From Spirochaetota bacterium (GTDB taxonomy: Bacteria > Spirochaetota > Brachyspiria > Brachyspirales > JACRPF01): 64,000 nt of DNA. This document shows, one piece after another, positions 25,546-33,508 of this stretch. Position numbers and translations under genes: made by a program. The stretch is from NCBI GenBank assembly GCA_016214035.1, contig JACRPF010000004.1:1-64000 (forward strand). The letters run 5' to 3'. Numbering within the stretch: the first letter of the stretch is position 1; every line of letters begins with the position of its first letter. The notes beneath the pieces were generated by a model, which worked only from the letters and a program-made list of their open reading frames with translations, was not told the origin of the DNA and searched no databases.

Positions 25546-26568
25546 TCATGTCAATTGAGTGATGTCTCCGCCCACCTCAAGCCCGCCATGCATCCCTTCG
25601 CCGGAGTATATCTCCTTGCCGCGGTCGGTAAACGTCACCATTATGCGCGATGACATGCTTTCCGCGATACGTCCGGTCATAACCCCGTCTGCCGGAGCCG
25701 CGAGCGCAGCACCCGCACCGCGTTGTGCGACGATATGGAGGGCGCACCGGCCGTCGGCGACAGTACACCGCACTTCTGCCGAAGAGACCGCTATTTCCTT
25801 GAGACGTGCTCCGGTATAGCTCGCAAAGCGGTACAGTTTTCCCCGCAGCAGCAATCCGGCTATGCATCCCGTAAAGCGGCCGTTGAGCCAGGGTATCTTC
25901 GCCAGTGAGAATGTAAGCGATGTCTCCGGTTCAGGAAAGTGATTTGTCTGCATCCACACCCATGCCGAGGGGAATGAACGCCCCCAATCCTTCTCGCAAT
26001 AGCCGCGGCCGTCGTTCATATCCACATAGCGGTCATCGATAGATACAGTGCCTTCGAGCGCATGGTCGAGACTCAGAACGCCGTGATAGCATTCCATGAA
26101 CGGCGCGAATGCGTACGGCCCCATGATACCCGGCGCGAACAGTGTCACCGGCCATGGCGTCGTATGTTGCAACGAGACATCTGCGGCGAATGAAAACCGG
26201 TCCGCCGTGACGGCGCATTTCACATGATCGCGCGTGAACCGGTTCCTGCCGATACGAATATCGAACCGCAGCGGGTCGTGCTGGAAATCATTGATATCGT
26301 AACGCTCGTAATGTGCGCGTACACCGGTACCATCGAGTATCTGAATGAACGCATGCGCAGTGCGCTCACCGTCACCGAGCGCGATGCCGGGAATAACCGC
26401 AAATCGATTTTTGCCGGTGCTGTCGACCAGCTTATAATACCAGCCCTCGAAAAAACGCCGGCGCTTTCCATAACCGTGATAGAGTGCGTCGTCCCATATG
26501 CGCCGGATATAATACGGCAACAGCCGGACTGCGCCCATACCGCGAGCATAGCTGCATAATGCATTCAT
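25546..26568 (-). CDS. Tocopherol cyclase-like protein
   Basis: 340 residues, start supported by AAAGGG seven bases upstream of the ATG at 26568. The family marks are RRFFEGWYYKLV near the N-terminus (about 37-48), GYCEKDWGRSFPSAWVWMQ (about 189-207) and a beta-rich remainder. In plants and cyanobacteria, tocopherol cyclase closes the chromanol ring; the bacterial relatives outside cyanobacteria are uncharacterised, and there is no tocopherol pathway gene here. It has no signal peptide. It sits between recR and dapF, with 30 and 49-base gaps. A lipid- or isoprenoid-modifying role is inference only. Confidence 0.78.
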   Translation of the reverse strand: MNALCSYARGMGAVRLLPYYIRRIWDDALYHGYGKRRRFFEGWYYKLVDSTGKNRFAVIPGIALGDGERTAHAFIQILDGTGVRAHYERYDINDFQHDPLRFDIRIGRNRFTRDHVKCAVTADRFSFAADVSLQHTTPWPVTLFAPGIMGPYAFAPFMECYHGVLSLDHALEGTVSIDDRYVDMNDGRGYCEKDWGRSFPSAWVWMQTNHFPEPETSLTFSLAKIPWLNGRFTGCIAGLLLRGKLYRFASYTGARLKEIAVSSAEVRCTVADGRCALHIVAQRGAGAALAAPADGVMTGRIAESMSSRIMVTFTDRGKEIYSGEGMHGGLEVGGDITQLT

Positions 26569-26598
26569 GATAATCCCTTTCCTGCAATCGACATGGCA

Positions 26599-27192
26599 CT
26601 ACCGAAGAACCGTGCGGTTCATCATCGACCTCGACAATGAATGCACATCGGCATTCTCAATATCGCTTCCCATGGAAATGCCATAGGCGATGCGGCTGAC
26701 GGTCTGCTTGCCCGCAAGCATTTTTACAATATAGTTCGCGGTGGTATCACCCTCAATGCCCGCATCGAACGCGAGAATTATCTCCGATGGTGTCTCCTTA
26801 TCAACCCGCTCAAAAAGTTCTTTGAGCCGTATGTCCCGTATGGATACTCCTTTGATGGGAGCGATAAGCCCGTGCAGCAGATGGTACCGTCCGCGGTATT
26901 CACCGGTCTGTTCGATGGCCAGAAGGTCGGCATACCGGGCCACCACACACAGAATGCTCCTGTCGCGCTTTTCGTCGGAACATATATCGCATAGCTCATT
27001 TGTGGATAGATTGCCGCATACCCTGCAGAACACCACGTCCGTTTTGAGGTCTTTCAATGCCGACGCGAACGATTCGCGGTGAATATCGTCACCGTAGAAA
27101 AAATGCATGGCAAGACGGAACGCCGTCTTTTCCCCGATGCCGGGGAGCTTCGCTATTTCCTTTGCCAGGCGTTCTATCGATTGCAGTGCCAT
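26599..27192 (-). CDS. recR: Recombination mediator protein RecR
   Basis: 197 residues, the normal length. Order of domains: helix-hairpin-helix (LAKLPGIGEKTAFRLAMHF type, about 9-31), zinc finger with Cys56, Cys59, Cys68 and Cys71, TOPRIM domain beginning at CVVARYADLLAIE (about 82), and the C-terminal block with GISMGSDIENADVHSLSRSM in place of the commoner GxPxGgdLEYaD. It works with RecF and RecO to load RecA on gapped DNA. It is the first gene of the leftward unit; the 179-base gap to the divergent thioredoxin-like gene should contain its promoter. Confidence 0.95.
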   Translation of the reverse strand: MALQSIERLAKEIAKLPGIGEKTAFRLAMHFFYGDDIHRESFASALKDLKTDVVFCRVCGNLSTNELCDICSDEKRDRSILCVVARYADLLAIEQTGEYRGRYHLLHGLIAPIKGVSIRDIRLKELFERVDKETPSEIILAFDAGIEGDTTANYIVKMLAGKQTVSRIAYGISMGSDIENADVHSLSRSMMNRTVLR

Positions 27193-27310
27193 CGCATTGA
27201 TTCCATTGCGTTCTTAATTCCGTTACGCATCCATGATACAGCACGTACGCGGATTATTCAACCTGACGATTTTCCGTCAATACGCGACGCCTCAGACCTA
27301 TCCCGGAAAT

Positions 27311-27339
27311 TGGACAAAAACACCGCACATGATTATACA
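27311..27339 (+). promoter_or_regulatory. Sigma70-type promoter of the exported thioredoxin-like gene
   Basis: TGGACA (27311-27316) and TATACA (27334-27339) 17 bp apart; predicted +1 about 27346, leaving room for the GGAGG at 27362-27366 in the leader. Confidence 0.55.
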
Positions 27340-27361
27340 GTATGCACATCGTGTAATACAC

Positions 27362-27366
27362 GGAGG
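27362..27366 (+). promoter_or_regulatory. Strong Shine-Dalgarno that points to an ATA start codon
   Basis: GGAGG is followed after five bases (TTACC) by ATA at 27372, which opens a perfect signal peptide in frame with the thioredoxin-like domain. No ATG, GTG or TTG lies between the upstream in-frame stop (27354) and GTG at 27483. Confidence 0.6.
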
Positions 27367-27371
27367 TTACC

Positions 27372-27809
27372 ATAAGACAGTTAATCATCGTCACGCTATT
27401 TTGCGCCGTACTGTCGTTCTGTCACGCGGACGATTCGTCCGTTTGGGGCACGAGCATCCCCGACGCTGTCAGTAACGCGAACGTGAGCAACCGTCTTGTG
27501 CTGCTGTTATTTACCGGCTCAGACTGGTGTCCATACTGCGTCAAACTGAGAAAAGAGGTCCTTGATTCGGAAACATTCGCGGCATACGCGAAAGAGAATC
27601 TCATATTGGTGGAACTCGATTTCCCGAAAAAGAAAAGTCTTCCCGACGAATTGAAGCGCGCCAATGTGGACGCCAAAAAGACCTACGAGGTCAGAGGATT
27701 CCCCTCCCTTGTCATCCTCGCACCCGACGGGAATCCCGTGGGACGTATGGTCGGATTCCGCGGAACTCCGGACGATTTTATCCGCAAGGTCGACAAATAC
27801 AAGCCGTAA
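27372..27809 (+). CDS. Exported thioredoxin-like protein with apparent ATA start
   Basis: 145 residues if translation starts at ATA 27372. The first 19 residues (RQLIIVTLFCAVLSFCHA after the start) are a textbook signal peptide, and GGAGG sits five bases upstream, so this is very likely the real beginning. Starting at the GTG at 27483 would remove the signal peptide and the first beta strand and has no ribosome-binding site. The mature protein is a thioredoxin-fold domain of the Thioredoxin_7 type with redox motif WCPYC (Cys53, Cys56) and a cis-proline in RGFPSLV. It should act as a periplasmic thiol oxidoreductase. Either ATA is used as a rare initiation codon, or an ATG was lost by mutation or sequence error. 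Confidence 0.75.
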   Translation: MRQLIIVTLFCAVLSFCHADDSSVWGTSIPDAVSNANVSNRLVLLLFTGSDWCPYCVKLRKEVLDSETFAAYAKENLILVELDFPKKKSLPDELKRANVDAKKTYEVRGFPSLVILAPDGNPVGRMVGFRGTPDDFIRKVDKYKP

Positions 27810-27824
27810 CGGGAATACCCCGGG

Positions 27825-28175
27825 CTACTTCGCAGTTTTATCCTTCGGTGCGGGTTTTCCGTCAGGCGCAGTCTTTGTTACGCCGTCTTTCATCATCGGG
27901 CACTGATCAGCCGGACATCCTTTCATATCGCGGCCTTCATGCATCATCTTCTGACCCATCATGTGGTGCATCATCATCGGCCCGCCGTGGAAGGTGCGAA
28001 TCATGCCGCCGGTAAACACAACCGCCGACGATATCCACAGCAGTATGGCGATAACGACACCAAATGTTTTCAGCGATTTTTTCTCGGCCTTCTGCACGCC
28101 CAGCAGTACGAAAAAACTTGCCATCAGAAGAATGCTGATCGGAACGATAACTACGACAGCCATGAGCTTAATCAT
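27825..28175 (-). CDS. Small two-segment membrane protein with Met/His/Cys-rich tail
   Basis: 116 residues from the ATG at 28175, because GGAGG lies seven bases before it; the ATG at 28193 would place the ribosome-binding site inside the gene. Two hydrophobic segments (about 4-25 and 36-57) are followed by a soluble tail rich in methionine and histidine (GGPMMMHHMMGQKMMHEG, CPADQCPMM) and then lysine. Such tails bind copper, silver or similar soft metals. No family was recognised. It is convergent with the exported thioredoxin-like gene, 15 bases away, which fits a periplasmic thiol or metal-handling pair, but that is inference. Confidence 0.6.
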   Translation of the reverse strand: MIKLMAVVVIVPISILLMASFFVLLGVQKAEKKSLKTFGVVIAILLWISSAVVFTGGMIRTFHGGPMMMHHMMGQKMMHEGRDMKGCPADQCPMMKDGVTKTAPDGKPAPKDKTAK

Positions 28176-28316
28176 ATGATTTCCTCCAGACAATTACGTC
28201 TTATACAAAATATGAACATAAAATACTGCTGAAAGTCAAACGATATTCAAATCATTTGCATGCCCTCGCCTTATGTTCACGATTGCATGTTCTGTGTACG
28301 ATAGTGGACAAAAAAG

Positions 28317-28357
28317 AAGCCTTCAAAAACCCGCAATTATCAGGTTTTTGAAGGCTT
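28317..28357 (-). terminator. Intrinsic terminator of tRNA-Phe
   Basis: Perfect 15-bp stem (28317-28331 with 28343-28357, arms AAGCCTTCAAAAACC and its complement) with an 11-base loop; on the minus strand it is followed by C then six T residues. It lies three bases beyond the tRNA 3' end. Confidence 0.85.
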
Positions 28358-28360
28358 ATG

Positions 28361-28433
<73 letters not shown>

Positions 28434-28448
28434 TTGAAGAACGCGATG

Positions 28449-28476
28449 AATATACCACGAAGCGCAATAATGTCAA
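28449..28476 (-). promoter_or_regulatory. Promoter of tRNA-Phe
   Basis: Minus-strand TTGACA (28471-28476) and TATATT (28449-28454), spacing 16 bp; perfect -35 box as usual for tRNA promoters. Confidence 0.7.
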
Positions 28477-28506
28477 GTAGTTACGTCATCTTTTAGAATC
28501 ACGCTC

Positions 28507-28535
28507 TTGCCTTTCCTCTCGTTTTTTACTATATT
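28507..28535 (+). promoter_or_regulatory. Promoter of trxA
   Basis: TTGCCT (28507-28512) and TATATT (28530-28535) with 17-bp spacing; AAGGAG follows in the leader eight bases before the ATG at 28565. Confidence 0.55.
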
Positions 28536-28564
28536 CATTGCAACGAAATCAAGGAGCCGCTCAC

Positions 28565-28882
28565 ATGGGATCACTCGCCGATGTATCCGATGCCACCTTT
28601 GAAAACGATGTCCTGAAGAGCACCATCCCCGTCCTCATTGATTTCTGGGCGCCATGGTGCGGTCCGTGCCGCATGCAGGGGCCGATTATTGAGAAGATTG
28701 CTCAAACGAAAACTGACGTAAAATTCGTCAAACTGAATACCGATGAAAGTCCTAACACCGCAATCAAATACGGCATTACCGGAATACCGACGCTGATCAT
28801 ATTCAAGAACGGCGAGCCTGTAAAAAAACTCATCGGCCTTCAGAGCGAAGCTCAGATACTCAAAGAACTGTCAACGATCTGA
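28565..28882 (+). CDS. trxA: Thioredoxin
   Basis: 105 residues from the ATG at 28565, chosen because AAGGAG lies eight bases upstream and the N-terminus then matches thioredoxins; a frame from 28538 adds nine unlikely residues. The redox site is WCGPC (Cys32, Cys35), with the cis-proline in GIPTLI near 75. It is a cytoplasmic general protein disulfide reductase fed by thioredoxin reductase, which is not in the window. It has its own promoter and is convergent with the sugar isomerase-like gene 19 bases away. Confidence 0.95.
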   Translation: MGSLADVSDATFENDVLKSTIPVLIDFWAPWCGPCRMQGPIIEKIAQTKTDVKFVKLNTDESPNTAIKYGITGIPTLIIFKNGEPVKKLIGLQSEAQILKELSTI

Positions 28883-28901
28883 CGTTGCTCTAAAAAAATC
28901 A

Positions 28902-29867
28902 TCACCGTTTCTTTTTTGCCGTTTTCGGACGAACCGAAGTCTTTTTATTTTTCTGACGAACTGAATCTGCGGCATCAGCGACGATCTTCATAAACCGTCT
29001 GCCGTATTCAACATAGATGCGCGCTTTTTCATCCTCTTCGGACGACACTGCGGCATCATGGAACACTACCGCCATATGCGGCTCGATGGAAAATCCGCCG
29101 TTATACCCGTTCGTAACAAGGTCGGTCACTATCCGCTTTACATCGCCTTCCCCTTCACCGGGATAGGTATAATCGGCTTTTGCATAGAATTCATTCGCCG
29201 GACGTTCCTTTATCCTGCCGTCCTTGATATGCACATAGCGTATATGCTTTTTCACTTTTGAATAGAATCCCCATGACGACTGTGTTTTGGTGTACGGCGG
29301 CTTACCGCTTCGATCATATGAATGAATGGGGTTTCCGGTATCAAAGATGAGTCCGAACGCCTTTGAATCGACGGCTTCAACAAGTTTGAGCGTGTGCTGC
29401 GCGGACAAGCCGCCGTAATTCATGCAGTTCTCATGCAGATAGAGCACGCCGGCGTCCTCACACATCGAAACGAGATAGCGCACCTTGCGGAACATTTCTT
29501 TTTCAACATCGGCCGGATAGGGATATATGCCGTCGGGTATCCTGAAACTCATGGCGCGAATCATCTTCGTTCCAAGGCGTTTCATACGCGGGAATGCTCG
29601 CTTCAGCTCCTGAATGCTTTTCAAAAAGTCTTCGTCGTTGCGCGGGTCTTTCGCCCAGTTCGCCACCGCGCTCCCGAAACAGTTCACGGACACGCCGGCA
29701 GCGGTCAGTTTAGCATATACTTCCTCGAACTTTTCATCGCTGATATCGGTCATATTCACGCCGTCGATGGCGCGCGATTCGATGAACTTCCAGCCGAGTT
29801 CCTTCGTCGCCCGTATCTGCGCATCGATTGATTTTCCCGCTTCATCGGCAAATCCGGTGAAATACAT
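28902..29867 (-). CDS. Sugar phosphate isomerase/epimerase-like TIM-barrel protein with basic C-terminal tail
   Basis: 321 residues, xylose isomerase-like (AP_endonuc_2) barrel. The four metal-binding residues typical of the family can be assigned: Glu146 (YLHENCMNYGG), Asp176 (LIFDTGNP), His213 (YVHIKDG) and Glu262 (SIEPHM). Such enzymes epimerise or isomerise sugars and inositols and often work with Gfo/Idh/MocA oxidoreductases; one of those lies at 62.4-63.8 kb. Residues about 303-321 are a lysine/arginine-rich tail (KNKKTSVRPKTAKKKR) beyond the usual end of the fold. AAGGAG precedes the ATG, and a TATAGT -10 box lies about 38 bases upstream. Confidence 0.82.
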   Translation of the reverse strand: MYFTGFADEAGKSIDAQIRATKELGWKFIESRAIDGVNMTDISDEKFEEVYAKLTAAGVSVNCFGSAVANWAKDPRNDEDFLKSIQELKRAFPRMKRLGTKMIRAMSFRIPDGIYPYPADVEKEMFRKVRYLVSMCEDAGVLYLHENCMNYGGLSAQHTLKLVEAVDSKAFGLIFDTGNPIHSYDRSGKPPYTKTQSSWGFYSKVKKHIRYVHIKDGRIKERPANEFYAKADYTYPGEGEGDVKRIVTDLVTNGYNGGFSIEPHMAVVFHDAAVSSEEDEKARIYVEYGRRFMKIVADAADSVRQKNKKTSVRPKTAKKKR

Positions 29868-29967
29868 GAATGACTCCTTAAAACGATTCTCTGCGGATAA
29901 CTATACGCTTTTCATGAAACTACGGCCATAGAGAAATGCGCGAAAAACATGGAGAAACACGCAGTGA

Positions 29968-30363
29968 TTATCCGAATCCCCGTTTTTCGATATCGGCTTC
30001 ACTCATACCGAAATAGTGAGCTATCTCATGAATGAGCGTGTCGCGTATATTTTTCCTGAGCGCCTGCTCCGTCCTCGATATCCGTTCTATGTCATATCGA
30101 TACAATGTTATCGTATCCGGAACCGCGCTCTGATACTCGAAAAGCCCCCGCTCATTGATCGGCGTTCCCACATACAGCCCGAGCAGTCCTTCGTCAGACG
30201 GTCCGTTCTCGACCATGATACTTACATTCTCAATAGAGGCGCGGATATTATCGGGAATATCGGCCAGGGCCGCCGCAAGCGCTTTCTGAAACACGTTTCG
30301 CGGCCATTTGAATTTCGGTTTTTCGGCCCGGCGTGACGTCACAGCTGTATCCGCTTGTAGCAA
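29968..30363 (-). CDS. Zincin-like metallopeptidase family protein (Zincin_1 type)
   Basis: 131 residues. The metal-binding motif HEIAHYFG is at 112-116, close to the C-terminus, as in the small PF06262-type metallopeptidases, whose cellular role is not established. The preceding segment LGLYVGTPI...PDTITLYRYDIER is characteristic of that group. The first 15 residues are polar and there is no signal peptide, so it should be cytoplasmic. Its start overlaps the end of the beta-propeller gene by 25 bases on the same strand, indicating co-transcription and coupling with the M23 peptidase unit upstream. An internal start cannot be excluded. Confidence 0.82.
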   Translation of the reverse strand: MLQADTAVTSRRAEKPKFKWPRNVFQKALAAALADIPDNIRASIENVSIMVENGPSDEGLLGLYVGTPINERGLFEYQSAVPDTITLYRYDIERISRTEQALRKNIRDTLIHEIAHYFGMSEADIEKRGFG

Positions 30364-31490
30364 TAGATGAATTTATCCGTTGTCACCAGATACTCGTCGC
30401 CGCGTGAGGAGAACGCCACATCATACACCCAGGAATCGAATGTCGTCTGCCAGAGAATATTATTATTTTTGTGATCGATGAGGAGGATGCGGCTTAACCC
30501 CTGTTTCGCGATTCCGACGAACGCGAACTGCCCGAACACATCTGCTTTCATGTACGAGGAGAACTCCATGGCGGCATCATTGAACTGATATTGAGCTTTA
30601 ACCGCACCGCTTGCCAGATCGTAAAAGAGAACGCCGTAATCGGTGAGCGTCAGCATGGTGTTATATTTTTCGCTCATGACAATCGACGACGCACGACGCC
30701 GCGCCTGACCGGTGGGCTTATACCAGCGGAGTTTCCCTGCCGCGCTGTACACTGAAATATATTCGGGCCGGAGCCCGCTTACAACGCCGACAAAATTGCC
30801 GTATTCGGAAAGCGCGATACCCTTCACCACATTCTTTTCGCTCAGAATGGCCGAGGTGAGAAAGCTCATCTTTCCGGTCCGGTACACATAACAGAACTGT
30901 CCGTTGATATACCCCGCGGCGAAATCACCTGTGTATCGTGAAAAACCGCTGTCGGTGATGAATTCGCCGGCGCGGACGGGAGTGGACAGCTCGTTATTAT
31001 TATTATCGAGCAGAGAAAAGCTCATATTTTCGCTCGTTCGAAGCACGATAACGCTTGCCGCCGGAGCGAAATCGGGATACGTTTTCGTTTCGCGCACCCA
31101 CATCGGGCGCCTGTCGAGTCCATAACAGGTTATCTTCTCGCCGTAACGTTCATAAACGATAAAACTGTCCCTGCCGCAGGTGGCAAATTCGCCGCGGCGC
31201 AGATTGAGAAACAGCGTCGTATCGCCGTTCTTCTCGAAGTAATGAACAAACTGCTCACGAAGCGTTATCCTGTTGATGTAGAAATCACCCTTCACGGTGA
31301 TGTTCTCATCACGTTCCATCTGGTTCCCGCCGGATGCGGTTTTGGTCCACGCGCTCACCATGCGGAATTCCTCATCTATCGAATGCGTGAGAAACACAAA
31401 GAACAGGAGCAGAAAGCCAACCACGCCGACGATGACCTCGAGATACAGGATATAAAACGGTTCGCGGAATCTGGTGACTTCAATCTTCAT
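30339..31490 (-). CDS. Membrane-anchored beta-propeller-like protein
   Basis: 383 residues. One transmembrane helix near the N-terminus (about 14-37, ILYLEVIVGVVGFLLLFFVFL) leaves most of the protein outside. The remaining 340 residues are repeated beta strands with patterns such as GIALSEYGNFVGVV and DVAFSSRGDEYLVT, like WD40/PQQ-type propellers of the DUF5711 sort. No catalytic motif is seen. It overlaps the M23 peptidase gene by four bases (ATGA) and the metallopeptidase gene by 25, so the three form one tightly coupled unit; a scaffold or sensor for cell-wall hydrolysis is possible but inferred only from context. Confidence 0.65.
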   Translation of the reverse strand: MKIEVTRFREPFYILYLEVIVGVVGFLLLFFVFLTHSIDEEFRMVSAWTKTASGGNQMERDENITVKGDFYINRITLREQFVHYFEKNGDTTLFLNLRRGEFATCGRDSFIVYERYGEKITCYGLDRRPMWVRETKTYPDFAPAASVIVLRTSENMSFSLLDNNNNELSTPVRAGEFITDSGFSRYTGDFAAGYINGQFCYVYRTGKMSFLTSAILSEKNVVKGIALSEYGNFVGVVSGLRPEYISVYSAAGKLRWYKPTGQARRRASSIVMSEKYNTMLTLTDYGVLFYDLASGAVKAQYQFNDAAMEFSSYMKADVFGQFAFVGIAKQGLSRILLIDHKNNNILWQTTFDSWVYDVAFSSRGDEYLVTTDKFIYCYKRIQL

Positions 31491-32587
31491 CTATCAATCT
31501 CCGTAAACGGCTGTGCCGTCGAAAAAATATCGTTGCGGGTGAAATAATTCGGATCCACACGCACGTTCCCTACGCTCATCTCCCAATGCAGATGAGGTCC
31601 GGTTGCAAGACCCGTGGCTCCTATCTCGCCGATGACATCGCCTTTTGAAACAAAAGCGCCGTTCGTGGCGATAAGGCGCGACATATGAAAATAACCTGAA
31701 AAAAGGCCAAGTCCATGATCGATGATGATGCAGTTGCCGCGCACATAGAGCAATTCTGACAGCCGCACGATACCGCTTCCCGACGCGCGCACCGGTGTGC
31801 CGTTGCTGTTGCCGATATCAAGCCCGCGGTGAAATGACCGCCGTGTTTTCGTATACTGCCGCCCGATACCGTATGGTGATGTTATCTCGCCGTCGGCGGG
31901 TACGCTGAAAAATCCCTGCGATAGATTGCTCATCGTGACCACATTATAGATATTGGTACGAAGCCGTTCTGACTCCGCCGGCCCCCGGGCATCGTTCATT
32001 ATTTTGACAAGATTACTACCGAAATACCGCACAACCTGTGGTGCGCCTTCCAGCTTCGCTTCGTTCGTATAGTGCAAGGGTATGGCACGATGCAGTTTTG
32101 TACCATTCGTAAAAGACATAATCACGCTTAAATATGTCTTTTGAGACCACCATTCACAGTCGAAGCCGGCGAGGGCCCGCCATATGACGGCGGCATCATT
32201 TGTTGCAACGGGAAGAAATGTTATCGAAAAATCGAAATCGCGGATGAATATTCCCGCGGATACCGTGGTCACTTCAAGCGGCGTGGAAAGCTGAAACCAT
32301 ATCGGACGTGTTGCACGGCACAGCGTATCGCTTGCCTGAACTGACATCATATTGGTATCGGGCATGCCTACCGCTGCAGCATCGGTCATAGTTGTCGTTT
32401 CCAGCATCCAGCCGTTTTCAAGCACGGGATACATCGCGCTTTTTCTGGTTTCCATAACAACTGATGCCGGCCCGAATGTATAAAAAAACGTCTGTGCCGC
32501 GCTTCCGATTGCGATCTGTGCTACTGCATTCGTTTTCAGCCGCACGACATCATACGCCGTTGTTCGCATGCACCGATAGTACAGCAT
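31487..32587 (-). CDS. M23-family (LytM-type) metallopeptidase
   Basis: 366 residues. The C-terminal LytM domain has the zinc ligands in HRGLDIG (near 250) and HLHWE (near 330), and the surrounding SPYGIGRQ and GNCIIIDHGLGLFSGYFHMSRL. The N-terminal 220 residues are beta-rich and unrecognised. Such proteins cut peptidoglycan cross-bridges or, without activity, regulate amidases. The start is uncertain: the N-terminus used here does not look like a normal signal peptide, AGGGAG lies unusually close (2-3 bases) to the first ATG, and a second ATG is six codons inside. First gene of the three-gene unit running to 29968. Confidence 0.85.
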   Translation of the reverse strand: MLYYRCMRTTAYDVVRLKTNAVAQIAIGSAAQTFFYTFGPASVVMETRKSAMYPVLENGWMLETTTMTDAAAVGMPDTNMMSVQASDTLCRATRPIWFQLSTPLEVTTVSAGIFIRDFDFSITFLPVATNDAAVIWRALAGFDCEWWSQKTYLSVIMSFTNGTKLHRAIPLHYTNEAKLEGAPQVVRYFGSNLVKIMNDARGPAESERLRTNIYNVVTMSNLSQGFFSVPADGEITSPYGIGRQYTKTRRSFHRGLDIGNSNGTPVRASGSGIVRLSELLYVRGNCIIIDHGLGLFSGYFHMSRLIATNGAFVSKGDVIGEIGATGLATGPHLHWEMSVGNVRVDPNYFTRNDIFSTAQPFTEIDR

Positions 32588-32672
32588 AACTCCCTATTGT
32601 CAATATTTTACCGCGATTTTACCGCGATTACTCCGGACAATACGGCTCCTCACAATCCGGTTGAACTTTCAC

Positions 32673-32688
32673 CGGCAGGATATACAAT
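32673..32688 (+). promoter_or_regulatory. Weak near-leaderless promoter for fluC (-10 region)
   Basis: TTGAAC at 32661-32666 and TACAAT at 32683-32688, 16 bp apart; the ATG at 32698 follows the -10 by nine bases, so almost no leader exists and no fluoride riboswitch can fit in the transcript. Confidence 0.35.
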
Positions 32689-32697
32689 GACACATCC

Positions 32698-33084
32698 ATG
32701 GAAAAGATACTCTACATCGCACTCGGCGGATCGCTCGGCGCGGTATCGCGATATGCCGTCACCGTCGCAGTACAGCGTTTTTTGACAAGCTTCGCGCCGT
32801 GGGGCACGCTTATGGTCAACGCAAGCGGATGCCTAATCATAGGCTTTCTTTTCTGTTTTGTGGAGGAAAAAATTATTACGCCGAATATGCGGTTTTTCAT
32901 ATTTACCGGTTTCCTCGGCGGTTACACCACGTTCTCATCGTACGGCCTTGAAACGTTCAATCTTTTCCGTGACGGTGAGTTCTTTACGGGGACGATGAAC
33001 ATACTGCTCAGCAATGTGCTCGGCATCGGTTTTGTGTTTGCGGGCTTTTTTCTCGGACGGGCGCTTCTGAACGCCATACGATAG
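32698..33084 (+). CDS. crcB: Fluoride channel FluC/CrcB
   Basis: 128 residues with four hydrophobic segments. Family marks: GGSLGAVSRY near the start, WGTLMVNASGCLIIGF (about 40-55) with the pore asparagine, and GFLGGYTTFSSYGLE (about 76-90) with the phenylalanine box and the central sodium-binding turn. It exports fluoride passively as a dual-topology dimer in the inner membrane. A single copy is seen, as expected for a homodimer. A DUF190 gene follows ten bases later, a common partner of CrcB. Confidence 0.95.
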   Translation: MEKILYIALGGSLGAVSRYAVTVAVQRFLTSFAPWGTLMVNASGCLIIGFLFCFVEEKIITPNMRFFIFTGFLGGYTTFSSYGLETFNLFRDGEFFTGTMNILLSNVLGIGFVFAGFFLGRALLNAIR

Positions 33085-33093
33085 GGAGGGACC

Positions 33094-33432
33094 ATGAAAC
33101 GCGACACTCAGGCACAGCTTTTACGCATACTCATCGGCGAGGGCGATAAATACAAGGGAAAAATGCTTTATGAAGCGATTGTCCTCAAGGCGCGGGAACT
33201 CCATCTTGCCGGAGCAACCGTCATTCGCGGCATCATGGGCTTCGGGGCGGATACGCTCATCCGGTCGGCCAAACTGCTTGAACTGTCCAACGACCTCCCC
33301 GTAATCATTGAAATCGCCGACACGGAAGCGAATATCAATAAACTCCTGCCGTTTCTTGATGAAGTTGTCACCGACGGGCTTATTACTATTGAGAACGTGC
33401 GGATAATTAAATATACACATAACGCGGGATAA
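33094..33432 (+). CDS. DUF190 protein, CrcB-associated
   Basis: 112 residues. The sequence LRILIGEGDKYKGKMLYEAIVLKARE and GATVIRGIMGFG (about 40-52) match the DUF190 family, a PII-like ferredoxin fold that is frequently encoded with crcB. Its biochemical role is not established; a regulatory link to fluoride export is suggested by gene pairing. AGGGAGGG precedes the ATG. The stop codon lies inside a small GGGAT/ATCCC hairpin. Confidence 0.88.
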   Translation: MKRDTQAQLLRILIGEGDKYKGKMLYEAIVLKARELHLAGATVIRGIMGFGADTLIRSAKLLELSNDLPVIIEIADTEANINKLLPFLDEVVTDGLITIENVRIIKYTHNAG

Positions 33433-33440
33433 GCATCCCG
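33425..33440. repeat. Short GGGAT-ATCCC hairpin over a stop codon
   Basis: CGGGAT, four bases, ATCCCG; the TAA of the DUF190 gene is inside it. It resembles the other GGGA/TCCC hairpins near gene ends in the window but lacks a T-run. Confidence 0.35.
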
Positions 33441-33508
33441 TACCTAATCGGCGACAAGAAAAAACGTCTAACATCTTTTCCGGAATGCCGATAATATGAG
33501 AAAGCTTT

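Noticed and set aside
32606-32630. Tandem repeat TTTTACCGCGA twice
   Set aside because: Only two short copies between divergent genes; no operator or element can be argued from them.
32588-32697. Fluoride riboswitch before crcB
   Set aside because: The conserved pseudoknot segments of the crcB motif are not visible, and the predicted transcript starts only a few bases before the ATG.
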